Source of the DNA: JAGAJR01 sp048463395
GTDB taxonomy: Bacteria > Pseudomonadota > Alphaproteobacteria > RF32 > CAG-239
Length of the DNA: 23,491 nucleotides
NCBI GenBank assembly: GCA_048463395.1
Contig: DBFWPL010000006.1
Coordinates: 1 to 23,491, forward strand
Direction: 5' to 3'
Shown: piece by piece, positions 12,034 through 20,743 of the stretch
Layout: every line of letters starts with the position of its first letter
How positions within the stretch are numbered: the stretch's first letter is position 1
Position numbers and translations under genes: made by a program
The notes under the pieces: model-generated
What the model was told of the DNA's origin: nothing
The model's input: the letters and a program-made list of their open reading frames with translations, nothing else
Database searches by the model: none

Positions 12034-13347
12034 TTATTCTCCGATGGTTTCGATAATTGGGTTTGACAGTTTAGGTTTTTGTTCGGAAATGGTGATGTAC
12101 TTCTGAAGTTCAGCGGAGGCTTTTTCAAACTCGTCTTCTGTTGTGGCATGGACAAAGGCAAGCGGTGTGTTTTCATCCATATAATCGCCGATTTGGCAGA
12201 AATTTGTAAATCCGGTTGCGTAGTTTAAGTGTTGATCCGGATGGGTTCGTCCGCCTTTCAATCCGATAACGCTCATGCCGATTTCTCTGGTTTGCATGGC
12301 GGTTACGCAGCCGGTTTTATCCGCATAAACCGGACGGATGATTTGAGCTTTCGGCAGGTATTTTTCCGGATGGTCGCAAAAGTCTGTCGGACCGCCGAGC
12401 ATGGTTACCATTCTGGCAAAAATTTCCAAAGCTTTTCCGGAATTGAGAGCTTTTTGCAATTTGTTTTCCGCTTCATTCAAGGTTGAGGCTAAACCGGACG
12501 AAACGAGCAATTCCGCACAAAGACGCATGGTTACGGTGTGTAATCTCGGGTCAGCGTTTTCACCTTTGAGGTATTCCACTGCTTCGGCAACTTCAACGGC
12601 ATTACCAACGTTTCTTCCGAGTACTTGATTCATGTCGGTTAAAACGGCATTGGTCTTTGTTCCGGCTCCGTTGGCAACACTGACGATTGATTTTGCCAAA
12701 GTGCGGGCGTTTTCAATGTTGTCCATAAATGCCCCGTTGCCGCATTTTAAATCCATTACCAGACAGTCAAGTCCGGCTGCCAGTTTCTTAGACAGGATGG
12801 AGGCCGTTATCAACGGAACGGATTCAACAGTTCCGCAAACATCTCTGATGGCATAGATTTTTTTGTCGGCAGGAGCTAAATTTCCGGTTTGTCCGATAAT
12901 GGCACAACCCACTTCTTTGACGGTTTTGGCAAAGAGCTCATTGGACGGTGAGGTGGTATAGCCGGGAATGGAATCGAACTTGTCCAAGGTGCCGCCGGTG
13001 TGTCCCAGACCTCGTCCGGAAATCATCGGAACATAGCCTCCGCAGGCAGCAATCATCGGAGCCAGCATAAGGCTTACTTTATCGCCTACGCCGCCGGAGG
13101 AATGTTTGTCAACTACGGGTCCGTTAAGGCTTTTCCATTGCAAGACATGGCCGGAATCTCTCATGGAAAGAGTGAGAGAAACGGTTTCTTCTTTATTGAA
13201 ACCGTTTAAGAAAATCGCCATGGTCAGGGCGGCGGTTTGAGCGTCGGCGATTGTTCCTGTCGTTACACCGTTGATGAAAAAAGATATTTCTTCAGAAGTC
13301 AAAGCCTGATGATTGCGTTTTTTGCGAATAATTTCCTGTGGAAACAT
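12034..13347 (-). CDS. deoA: Thymidine phosphorylase
   Basis: A 437-residue enzyme of the thymidine/pyrimidine-nucleoside phosphorylase family that cleaves thymidine with phosphate to thymine and deoxyribose 1-phosphate. The family signature SGRGLGHTGGTLDKFDSI is intact, preceded by the phosphate-binding region VDKHSSGGVGDKVSL. N- and C-terminal domains match full-length DeoA (E. coli 440). It starts two bases after the deoC stop, so translation is probably coupled. A pyrimidine phosphorylase (Pdp) is an alternative; length and operon partners favour DeoA. Confidence 0.96.
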   Translation of the reverse strand: MFPQEIIRKKRNHQALTSEEISFFINGVTTGTIADAQTAALTMAIFLNGFNKEETVSLTLSMRDSGHVLQWKSLNGPVVDKHSSGGVGDKVSLMLAPMIAACGGYVPMISGRGLGHTGGTLDKFDSIPGYTTSPSNELFAKTVKEVGCAIIGQTGNLAPADKKIYAIRDVCGTVESVPLITASILSKKLAAGLDCLVMDLKCGNGAFMDNIENARTLAKSIVSVANGAGTKTNAVLTDMNQVLGRNVGNAVEVAEAVEYLKGENADPRLHTVTMRLCAELLVSSGLASTLNEAENKLQKALNSGKALEIFARMVTMLGGPTDFCDHPEKYLPKAQIIRPVYADKTGCVTAMQTREIGMSVIGLKGGRTHPDQHLNYATGFTNFCQIGDYMDENTPLAFVHATTEDEFEKASAELQKYITISEQKPKLSNPIIETIGE

Positions 13348-13349
13348 AA

Positions 13350-14084
13350 TTACCCCCTGTTTAAGACCGCTAATAAATCGTCAATTAAAGAACTGGCTCC
13401 GATACGAAAATGATTTGTTGTCGGCCATTTTTCGCCCAGGATACTGTTTGCCAAAACCAGATATTTACGGGCTTCTTCAAAGGTGCGAATGCCGCCGCTG
13501 GCTTTAAATCCGACGTTCTTTTGTGAATTGGCAATGGTTTCCAAAATAATGTTTGCCGCTTCCGGAGTGGCGGAAATTTTACTTTTCCCTGTGGAGGTTT
13601 TTATGAAATTTGCCCCGTGGGCAATGCACATTTGAGATGCTTTGGCAATCAGTGATGTTTTTTGAAGTTCTCCGGTTTCAAGAATGATTTTGACGGTATG
13701 TTTTTTGCCGCATTCTTCTTTGACGGTTTTAAGAAATAGGTTGCAAGTTTCTTCATCTCCTTCCATGAATTTTTTGTAAGGGAAAACTGCGTCAATTTCA
13801 TCAGCTCCCAGTTTTATTGCGTCCTGAATTTCAAGTCGAAGTTTTTCAATATCCCAGCTGCCGTCCGGGAAATTAACGACTGTGGCGGTTTTTATATCTG
13901 TTCCGTTCAGCAGTCTTTTAACCAGAGGGACAAATTTCGGGTAGATGCAGACAGCGGCAACGTTACCATATTTTGTGGAAGCTTTTTTACAAAGGGCCTC
14001 AATTTTGAATTCATTATCATCTTTTCCCAAAGAAGTCAGGTCAAGAGAGCGAAGCAGTTTTTTGGCGGCAGAAATATCGTCCAT
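13350..14084 (-). CDS. deoC: Deoxyribose-phosphate aldolase
   Basis: A 244-residue class I aldolase (TIM barrel) that splits 2-deoxyribose 5-phosphate into glyceraldehyde 3-phosphate and acetaldehyde. The Schiff-base lysine is Lys162 in ANFIKTSTGKSKISATPEA; the proton-relay lysine is Lys194 in VGFKASGGIRTFEEA; the acidic residue is in DEIDAVFPY (about 95-103). The ORF begins one base after the punA stop and ends two bases before deoA. It makes the terminal step of the deoxynucleoside pathway in this operon. Confidence 0.97.
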   Translation of the reverse strand: MDDISAAKKLLRSLDLTSLGKDDNEFKIEALCKKASTKYGNVAAVCIYPKFVPLVKRLLNGTDIKTATVVNFPDGSWDIEKLRLEIQDAIKLGADEIDAVFPYKKFMEGDEETCNLFLKTVKEECGKKHTVKIILETGELQKTSLIAKASQMCIAHGANFIKTSTGKSKISATPEAANIILETIANSQKNVGFKASGGIRTFEEARKYLVLANSILGEKWPTTNHFRIGASSLIDDLLAVLNRG

Positions 14085-14085
14085 G

Positions 14086-14892
14086 TTACAATTCTCCGAT
14101 GACAGAAGTTACCAGTTTTGTTAAATTTTGGGCCGCTTTTTCTCCTTCTCTAAGCGTTTCTTCATGACTTTGAGTTCCGCTTTTCAATCCGGTTCCGAAA
14201 TTGGTAATGACGGAAAAGCCTAAAACTTTTATTCCGGAATGGACGGCACAAATAACTTCGGGAACGGTGGACATTCCGACTGCGTCTGCTCCGAGAATTG
14301 CGAAAGCCTTAATTTCGGCGGCAGTTTCGAAATTCGGGCCGCTGACCATGAAATATGTTCCTTCCTGAAGCGGAATGTTCAAGTGTGCGGCGGTTTTACG
14401 GGTCAGTTCTCGTAACTCGTGATTATAGGCGTCGCTCATATCCGGAAAACGCGGTCCGTATTTATCATCGTTTGGACCGATAAGCGGATTTTGACCGCTG
14501 AAGTTTATGTGATCCTTAATCAGCATAATACTTCCCGGAGTAAGGTTTGTTCGCAAAGAACCGGCGGCGTTGGTTACAATCAAATCCTTTATGCCGATGA
14601 GGCGGAAAGCTTTAATGACGGTGTTTATGGTTTGCGGGGCGTGACCTTCGTAAAGGTGAATGCGTCCCTGCATGCACAAAACGTCTTTCCCGTTAAGTTT
14701 TCCTACGATTAACTGTCCTTTGTGTCCTTGGATGTGAATTTGAGGAAAACCTGTGATGTCACTGTAAGGGATGATGATTTTGTCTTCAATGACCTCTCCC
14801 AGACTACCTAATCCGGAGCCGAGAATAATGGCAATTTCAGGTTTGAAAGAGCCGAGTTTTGATTTTATTTGTTGGGCGATTTGTTCTATCAT
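14086..14892 (-). CDS. punA: Purine-nucleoside phosphorylase (trimeric PNP-I type)
   Basis: A 268-residue phosphorylase of the trimeric inosine/guanosine type (PunA/XapA-like) rather than the hexameric DeoD type. Key segments: phosphate-binding IAIILGSGLGSLGEV, IQGHKGQLIVGKLNGKDVLCMQGR, YEGH, GPNFETAAEIKAFAILGAD and VGMSTVPEVI, and the base-binding Asn in SVITNFGTG. It cleaves purine (deoxy)ribonucleosides to free base and (deoxy)ribose 1-phosphate, the substrate of DeoB. The ATG overlaps the cdd stop codon in ATGA, so the two genes are likely coupled. Specificity for xanthosine versus guanosine cannot be told from sequence. Confidence 0.94.
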   Translation of the reverse strand: MIEQIAQQIKSKLGSFKPEIAIILGSGLGSLGEVIEDKIIIPYSDITGFPQIHIQGHKGQLIVGKLNGKDVLCMQGRIHLYEGHAPQTINTVIKAFRLIGIKDLIVTNAAGSLRTNLTPGSIMLIKDHINFSGQNPLIGPNDDKYGPRFPDMSDAYNHELRELTRKTAAHLNIPLQEGTYFMVSGPNFETAAEIKAFAILGADAVGMSTVPEVICAVHSGIKVLGFSVITNFGTGLKSGTQSHEETLREGEKAAQNLTKLVTSVIGEL

Positions 14893-15320
14893 TTATGCAG
14901 TTCCTTATCATCAAAGGCCAGCGGCAATAGGTCTTTAATTGTCAGTGTTTGTTGAATTCCGTTTTTGTCGGATAAATGAATCAAGGTGTTTTCGTCAGAA
15001 AACTCTTTAATTCTTTGCAGGCAGGCTCCGCAAGGCGTGATGAGTGATTGTCCGTCTGCTATGATTAATATTTCTCGGATTTTTTTACCTCCGTCTGCAA
15101 CCATTGCGGCGATAGCTCCGGCTTCGGCACAGGTGCCGCAGGGGTAGGATATGTTTTCAACGTTACAGCCGGAAAAAATTTTGTTGTTATCTGCTAAAAT
15201 TGCTGCTCCGACCCTGAATGACGAGTATGGAGCATAGGCGTTTTCCCTTGCTGTGCGGGCGGCTTCAAGAAGTTTTCCGCGTAGTTCTTCCAAGGTGTTG
15301 TGATTGTTCATGTCTTGCAA
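14889..15320 (-). CDS. cdd: Cytidine deaminase
   Basis: A 143-residue zinc-dependent deaminase of the short, tetrameric type. It converts (deoxy)cytidine to (deoxy)uridine. The catalytic centre is SYPCGTCAEAGAI (Cys64, Glu66) with the second zinc-ligand pair in ITPCGACLQRIKEF (Cys97, Cys100). CAEAGAI replaces the more usual CAERTAI, but the essential Cys and Glu are kept. Two starts are possible: TTG at 15320, which has AAGGA at good spacing, and ATG at 15311, which lacks one; I keep the TTG because of the ribosome binding site, with low certainty. This is the first gene of the cdd-punA-deoC-deoA-deoB-pgeF operon. Confidence 0.93.
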   Translation of the reverse strand: MQDMNNHNTLEELRGKLLEAARTARENAYAPYSSFRVGAAILADNNKIFSGCNVENISYPCGTCAEAGAIAAMVADGGKKIREILIIADGQSLITPCGACLQRIKEFSDENTLIHLSDKNGIQQTLTIKDLLPLAFDDKELHK

Positions 15321-15358
15321 TTGTTCCTTAAAAGTTTTATTAATTATTTATGGTTTAT

Positions 15359-15386
15359 ACTATAAGATATAATGTCTATTTGGCAA
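15359..15386 (-). promoter_or_regulatory. Candidate promoter of the nucleoside-salvage operon
   Basis: On the minus strand TTGCCA (15381-15386) and TATAGT (15359-15364) are spaced by 16 bases, predicting a leader of about 30 nt before cdd. A plus-strand TATAAT (15368-15373), a possible -10 of the AsmA-like gene, lies inside the spacer, so the two divergent promoters overlap. I see no clear DeoR/CytR-type operator. Confidence 0.45.
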
Positions 15387-15423
15387 AGATTATTTTTATT
15401 CTTCTACAGGAGAGCAGAAGCAA

Positions 15424-18400
15424 ATGGCAAAAAAAATCTGGATAGCTCTTAGTCTGATTTTGATAACCGCAATTGTCGGGTTGTCGGTTTATGTCTCCAC
15501 AATTGACTGGAATCAGCATAAAGACAAAATTGCAGCACAGTTTACCGAAGTTACCGGAAAACGTGTTGTTTTTGAAGGCCCGGTTACGTTTTCGCTGTTT
15601 CCGTCTCCGTATCTGACCGCTTCTAATATTAAGGTTTATAATATGGGAGCTTCGTCTCCGAAACCTTTGGCAACGATTAAAAGTCTGATTGCCAATTTAT
15701 CTCTTATCCCGTTGTTGAACGGAGATTTTGAAGTTAAGATGATGTCTTTGGTTGAACCGGAAATTTTCTTTGAAATTCAGCCTGACGGCAGTGTCAACTG
15801 GTATTCTCCGTTGACGGAAACGCAAAGAGACAATATGGAAAACGTAAACCTGTCTTTGGACAGCGTGCTTTTGGAAAAAGCCAAGGTTAATATTGTGGAT
15901 GCCAAGCATAATATTGAGAGTTCTTTGGATAATCTTAATGCCGAAGTGATTGCTTATAGTGTTTACGGACCGTATCGCATTGAGGGGAGTTATGTCAGAG
16001 GAAAAAATCCGGAGGGATTTGCTATTTCTTTAGGGCAGTTTTCCGAGAGTTTTGCAACTTCGGTCAATTTGGTCTTAAATCAGCCGGCGGCAAAAACTTA
16101 TCTGCGGTTTGACGGAAGTGTTTTGCTGCAGAATGATGCCGTTAACGGTAGCGTGATTTTCGAATCCAATGATTTGACCAAGTTTGTGAATGACAGTTTG
16201 TGGGGGATTACCCTGGATAAAGTTTATGACCATCCGTTAGCGGTCTCTTTTGAGTTAAACACAAATAAAACTCAAATTGATCTCTCTAATATTGTGGTTA
16301 AATACGGGACAACCGCCGGAGCCGGAAATATGCTTATTCCGCTTTTGAAAAATGAGTTTAAGGCTGATACGGATGATGATATTCCGGAAAAACGCCGGAT
16401 AGAACTGGCTTTTGATATGACGGATTTGGAGTTGGAGCCGGTTGTTCACACTTTGTCCCAGATTTTGGATAAATATGCCGTTCCGGAAACGGAATACACG
16501 CCGCAATACGGGTTTGATATTTTGGCGGATGTGAAGGCTGTTAAGTCTTATTATCGGGATCAAACCATCAGGGATTTTAACCTGAGTTTGGACTTCATCG
16601 ACAATAATTTGACGATTAAAAATCTGACGGCAACATTACCGGGAGAGACAACTTCCAGCGTTAAAGGAGATATTTTTTCCGCAGATGAGGCTTTGTCTTA
16701 TAATCTGGACGTTTCTTTGGCTACCAATGATTTTGAAAAAACGGCAAATTGGTTAGGAGCCGAGATTAAACCGATTGTTACGGCGACGTATAAAAAAGCC
16801 GTGGTTACGGCAAATTTGTCGGGAAATATGAAAACAATCAAAATTTCTCCGTTTGATGTTACTTTGGATAAAACGGCAATGAAGGGCGACTTGGGAATCG
16901 TCAGGGGAGAACGTAACGGTGCTTATTTGGTGCTTAATGCCGACAGTGTTAATTTTGACAATTATATTTCCGCTTTACCAAATGAGGAAAAGGCAAAAGA
17001 TTTTGCGGGACGGATGGCTTATCGTTTTAGCAAACTTGATTTTTTGAAGGATTTTGATTTGCATCTCAATTCTAAATTAGGGTTGGGAATTTATGAAAAT
17101 ATTCCGTTTGAAAATGTTCAATTCGATATGGAACTGAGTAACGGTGTTATGAATATTCAGGCTCTGAATATCGGCAGTTTGGCAAACTCTACTCTGAAAA
17201 CGGAAGGTAAGATTAAAGGTTTTGGCGAGAAGCTGCAGTTTGATAATATAAAATATGACTTGGATACGCCGGATTTAACCAATTTGCTGAATAAGTTTGA
17301 TTTTCCGCAGCCGCCGTTGAACAGTAAGGATTTGCGAAAATTGTCCTCCAAAGGGATTTTCAGCGGATTTATGGATCGGATTGCGATAAAGGCTGTTTCT
17401 AAATATGGCTATATTGACAGTATTTATACGGGTGAGCTGGCTCGGAAAAATGATAAGGTTTTATATAAAGGCTTATTAGATTTGAAAGTTCCCGATTTTG
17501 TGAAATTTGTTAATGATTTGGGTTTCAATTATGCTCCAAAAGCCTATTCTTTGGGAATATTTACATTTAAATCTCAAGTAAACGGAGATACTGATAAATT
17601 TAAGCTTGCGGATGTTGATGCATTTGTCGGTTCCAATAATTTTAAAGGGTCGGCGGTGTTTGACCGCAGCAACGGACGGCCGAATATTGTTGCGGATATG
17701 AAAGTCAACACTTTGGAATTAGAGCGTTATTTTTATAACGGAGCTTCCCAGTCCGCCCAGCTTTCCAGTTTTCGTCCGAATGCCGTCGAGGATGAGGACT
17801 TTATTGCCAAGCCGTATTTTGATAAAACAAAGTTTGATTTCAGCTTTTATAACTCTTTTGATTTTCAGGGAAAATTCGATTTCGGACGTTTGACGTATAA
17901 AAATAATGAGCTGCAAAACGCATTGATGAGTTTGTCATTAAAAGACGGCGTGCTGAATATGGACAAACTGACCGGAACTTACAGAGGAGAGCCGGTGTCG
18001 GCCGACTGGGAGTGGGGAATGAGCAAAAATCCATACCTCAGGGGAAATCTGGAAGTGAAGAACCAAGTTTTAAGCGATGGTGTGCTTAATGGTAAAAAGT
18101 ATGGGATACGTTCCGGAAAAATTGATTTGAAAACAAGTTTTGACACAAAAGCTTCTTCTTTTGAAGATATGTTTCTGGGGCTAAATTCAACGACGGAATT
18201 TGTGATTAATTCTCCGATTGTCAAAGGTTGGGATATGGCTGCAATTCGTAACGATTTGGAAAAGAGGGAGTATTCCGAGGGTTTGGCTGCCGAAGTTGCT
18301 GCCGATTTGGAGAAAGGCGAGACAGCTTTTGACGTTGTCAAGGGCACTTTAAAGACTCAGAAAGCGAATTATTCGTTTGAACAGACAGTTTTTGCGGGTA

Positions 18401-19662
18401 AGAATTTACTTGTTGAGATGGAAGATACCGGTAATTTGGATACTTGGGATATGAATGCCAAATTTACGGTTAGAATGGCTGATTTGAAAAATATTCCGCC
18501 GTTTACTTTTGCGATGACCGGAGCGATGATTTCTCCGCAACTGACTGCCGATGTTGCTCCGATAGCCAATATTTATGACAGCAAGTGGGCGAAAGTTGCG
18601 GCTGATAAAAAAGCCGCAGAAGAGGCTCGGGCCGCCTTCTTAAAGGGACTGATGGATGAGCAGTTGAACAAAGCCAGAATGGTAAAACAGCAGTTGGATG
18701 AGGATGTGCTTCCGGCTTATGAAGAAATGCGGGCATTGGCAACCGATGAGGGTATTCTTAAGCAATATGACGCGATTAAGGCTGAGATTGAAAAGACGGA
18801 TGTCGGACTGGGAGAATTGTTTACGCTCGGATTGACCAAGGATTTTGATGAGAAACTTCCGGAATCCATGGATAAAAAAAGAGAAATTTATGCCAAGAAC
18901 ATTGAGCGGATGAAAGCTGATATTGCGACGGCTTATGCTGATGACATCAAGTTGCGAATTAACGGGACATATAATCAGATTGTTGATGTTTATAACAAGT
19001 CCAAAGACAAGTCTATCGCTTACAGGGATCGTTTTGTGGAGTTTCCGAAGCGGATAACCAATATTAAAACGGAATATGTTCTGGATGAGGATGAGCAGAT
19101 TAATAAACTGAAAGAGAGTATTGAAGAGAAACTCCTCTCTATTGATACGATTAATAATGAAGTTGTAAAAGATTATATCTTTATTCAAAATACTCAGGAC
19201 AGGGCTCGTTTGGAAGAATATGCCGGCAGGACTAAAGAGTTGTTGGCTAAGGCAGAGGTAGACATTAAGGATTTGGACGGCAGTATTGAAAATCTTTTTG
19301 CTTATGTGGAAGAAAGGGTAGCCGCCGAAGAAAAAATTTATCAGGATAAGTTGAAGGCTGAAGAAATCAAACGTAAGCTGGAAGAAAATGTCGGTAAAAT
19401 TTCCGGAGCGAAAGGACAGACCAAAACAGTGGTTCGGGATATTGAGGAAATTGAAAAATCTGAAGAAGCTTTGGAAAAAGAAAAAGTTAAAGTATTGGAT
19501 TTTTCGGGAGAAGCAAAGCCTGTGAATGTCATTAAAAATACAGCTGCCGCTGTTGAAATAAAGGAAGAGCCTGCTCCTGAAAAAGAGAACAAAAGCAGCG
19601 GAGTTATCAGAAGGACCACAGGCACAATCTCCAAAGCTTCCGGCACAATTAAAAAACAGTAA
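15424..19662 (+). CDS. Giant AsmA-family envelope protein
   Basis: A 1412-residue AsmA-like protein, more than twice the length of E. coli AsmA and longer than TamB or YhdP. One N-terminal membrane anchor (about 5-25, KIWIALSLILITAIVGLSVY) leads into the AsmA N-terminal domain with TGKRVVFEGPVTFSLFPSPY (about 44-63) and LTASNIKVYN. The body (about 80-1045) is a long series of beta-rich repeats, as in proteins proposed to carry phospholipids between inner and outer membrane. From about 1055 to 1370 it changes to charged helices (E/K/D-rich, likely coiled coil), an extension not found in AsmA, TamB or YhdP as I know them. The tail repeats TGTISKASGTIKK. AGGAG lies upstream of the ATG. Periplasmic location is inferred from the single N-terminal anchor. 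Confidence 0.88.
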   Translation: MAKKIWIALSLILITAIVGLSVYVSTIDWNQHKDKIAAQFTEVTGKRVVFEGPVTFSLFPSPYLTASNIKVYNMGASSPKPLATIKSLIANLSLIPLLNGDFEVKMMSLVEPEIFFEIQPDGSVNWYSPLTETQRDNMENVNLSLDSVLLEKAKVNIVDAKHNIESSLDNLNAEVIAYSVYGPYRIEGSYVRGKNPEGFAISLGQFSESFATSVNLVLNQPAAKTYLRFDGSVLLQNDAVNGSVIFESNDLTKFVNDSLWGITLDKVYDHPLAVSFELNTNKTQIDLSNIVVKYGTTAGAGNMLIPLLKNEFKADTDDDIPEKRRIELAFDMTDLELEPVVHTLSQILDKYAVPETEYTPQYGFDILADVKAVKSYYRDQTIRDFNLSLDFIDNNLTIKNLTATLPGETTSSVKGDIFSADEALSYNLDVSLATNDFEKTANWLGAEIKPIVTATYKKAVVTANLSGNMKTIKISPFDVTLDKTAMKGDLGIVRGERNGAYLVLNADSVNFDNYISALPNEEKAKDFAGRMAYRFSKLDFLKDFDLHLNSKLGLGIYENIPFENVQFDMELSNGVMNIQALNIGSLANSTLKTEGKIKGFGEKLQFDNIKYDLDTPDLTNLLNKFDFPQPPLNSKDLRKLSSKGIFSGFMDRIAIKAVSKYGYIDSIYTGELARKNDKVLYKGLLDLKVPDFVKFVNDLGFNYAPKAYSLGIFTFKSQVNGDTDKFKLADVDAFVGSNNFKGSAVFDRSNGRPNIVADMKVNTLELERYFYNGASQSAQLSSFRPNAVEDEDFIAKPYFDKTKFDFSFYNSFDFQGKFDFGRLTYKNNELQNALMSLSLKDGVLNMDKLTGTYRGEPVSADWEWGMSKNPYLRGNLEVKNQVLSDGVLNGKKYGIRSGKIDLKTSFDTKASSFEDMFLGLNSTTEFVINSPIVKGWDMAAIRNDLEKREYSEGLAAEVAADLEKGETAFDVVKGTLKTQKANYSFEQTVFAGKNLLVEMEDTGNLDTWDMNAKFTVRMADLKNIPPFTFAMTGAMISPQLTADVAPIANIYDSKWAKVAADKKAAEEARAAFLKGLMDEQLNKARMVKQQLDEDVLPAYEEMRALATDEGILKQYDAIKAEIEKTDVGLGELFTLGLTKDFDEKLPESMDKKREIYAKNIERMKADIATAYADDIKLRINGTYNQIVDVYNKSKDKSIAYRDRFVEFPKRITNIKTEYVLDEDEQINKLKESIEEKLLSIDTINNEVVKDYIFIQNTQDRARLEEYAGRTKELLAKAEVDIKDLDGSIENLFAYVEERVAAEEKIYQDKLKAEEIKRKLEENVGKISGAKGQTKTVVRDIEEIEKSEEALEKEKVKVLDFSGEAKPVNVIKNTAAAVEIKEEPAPEKENKSSGVIRRTTGTISKASGTIKKQ

Positions 19663-19712
19663 TTATACATTCTTCGGTTGTAAAAATTCAGCTGTTAAAA
19701 GTTGGATAGCCC

Positions 19713-19740
19713 TTGTCGAATCTTTTTTTTGTGTTATATT
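19713..19740 (+). promoter_or_regulatory. Candidate galU promoter
   Basis: TTGTCG (19713-19718) and TATATT (19735-19740) are 16 bases apart; transcription would begin about 33 bases before the galU ATG. The spacer contains a T-run. Confidence 0.45.
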
Positions 19741-19779
19741 TTCAGCATAGTATTTAACACAAATTATTAGGAGTTCTAA

Positions 19780-20670
19780 ATGAGTACTAGACCAGAAGTA
19801 TGTATACTTCCAGTTGCTGGTTTGTCTACCAGAAATCTGCCTGCTACCAAGGCTCTTCACAAAGGTTTTTTAACCCTTCACAGTCTTCCGATTATTCAGT
19901 ATGCGGTTAACGCTTGCAAGGAAATCGGGATTAAAGAAATTGTTTTTATTTACAGCGATCAATCCTGCAAACATTTGTTTGAAACTTATTTTTCTCCGTA
20001 TCCGTGGTTGGAAAACCATCTTAAAGAGAAAAACAAGTTTGATTTACTGAAAGCTGTTCGGGAAGTTATTCCGGAAGGCATGAAGTTCTCTTTTGCCGAA
20101 CAGACTGAGCCAAAAGGCAACGGTCATGCGATTTTGATGGCGAAGGATATTGTCGGTAAGCGTGACTTTATTGTTATGTGGCCGGATGATGTCTATGTCA
20201 ACCTGAAAGGAGAGGGTATTCTCAAACAGTTGTTAAACGTCTATGAAAAAGAAGGCGGTATGGTTGAGAATATTATGGAGTTTCCTCGTGAACAAATGGT
20301 GCGTTACGGGGCTTTAATCGGAGCTGTTCGCGATGGTCGTATTGTTCGTGCCAAAGGCAAAATCGAAAAGCCGGCTCTGGAAGATGTGCCTTCCAATTAT
20401 GCCAGTATGGGACCGTATATTCTTCCTAATGAGATTATGGATATTCTGCCGGAAGTAAAAAAAGGCACTAACGGCGAAATCAATCTGGCCGATGCCATGG
20501 GGCTTGCCGCAGAAAGGGGAATGAAGCTGACCGGCGTTCTCTGTGACGTTATGCGTTTTGACTGTGGTACCAATAAGGATTTGGAGAAAGCCAATCTGAA
20601 ATTGTCTTTGATGGAAGATCCGGAGTTGAGGGTTTACTGCAAAGAATTGTTGGATACAATGTTTGTTTAA
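19780..20670 (+). CDS. galU: Divergent UTP-glucose-1-phosphate uridylyltransferase (GalU-like)
   Basis: A 296-residue nucleotidyltransferase of the GalU family (typical length about 290-300), which makes UDP-glucose from UTP and glucose 1-phosphate. The N-terminal nucleotide-binding signature reads PVAGLSTRNLPATKALHKGFL (residues 11-31); typical GalU has GLGTRFLPATKAIPKEML, so GxG is GLS and the PK pair is HK. Further motifs: PIIQYAVNACKEIGIKEIVF, PKGNGHAILMAKDIVG (usually LGLGHA), and the metal-binding region VMWPDDVYV (Asp136/137). ATG has AGGAG upstream. It is flanked by its own promoter candidate and a bidirectional terminator. These changes may reflect altered nucleotide or sugar preference; a related uridylyl- or thymidylyltransferase activity cannot be excluded. 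Confidence 0.85.
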   Translation: MSTRPEVCILPVAGLSTRNLPATKALHKGFLTLHSLPIIQYAVNACKEIGIKEIVFIYSDQSCKHLFETYFSPYPWLENHLKEKNKFDLLKAVREVIPEGMKFSFAEQTEPKGNGHAILMAKDIVGKRDFIVMWPDDVYVNLKGEGILKQLLNVYEKEGGMVENIMEFPREQMVRYGALIGAVRDGRIVRAKGKIEKPALEDVPSNYASMGPYILPNEIMDILPEVKKGTNGEINLADAMGLAAERGMKLTGVLCDVMRFDCGTNKDLEKANLKLSLMEDPELRVYCKELLDTMFV

Positions 20671-20696
20671 GACAGTTTTGTTTTTTCGGCAAAATA

Positions 20697-20728
20697 AAAA
20701 CCCCTTGTAAAAAAACAAGGGGTTTTTT
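20697..20728. terminator. Bidirectional terminator between galU and the PFK gene
   Basis: AAAACCCCTTGT (20697-20708) and ACAAGGGGTTTT (20715-20726) form a perfect 12-bp stem with an A6 loop, followed by T on the plus strand and preceded by A (T on the minus strand). It fits the two convergent genes. Confidence 0.93.
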
Positions 20729-20743
20729 GTGTTTTATCAGGTT

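Noticed and set aside
18640..19188. 182-codon antisense ORF within the AsmA-like gene
   Set aside because: It mirrors the AT-rich coiled-coil codons, yields an Ile/Phe/Asn-rich translation without domains, and lacks a ribosome binding site.
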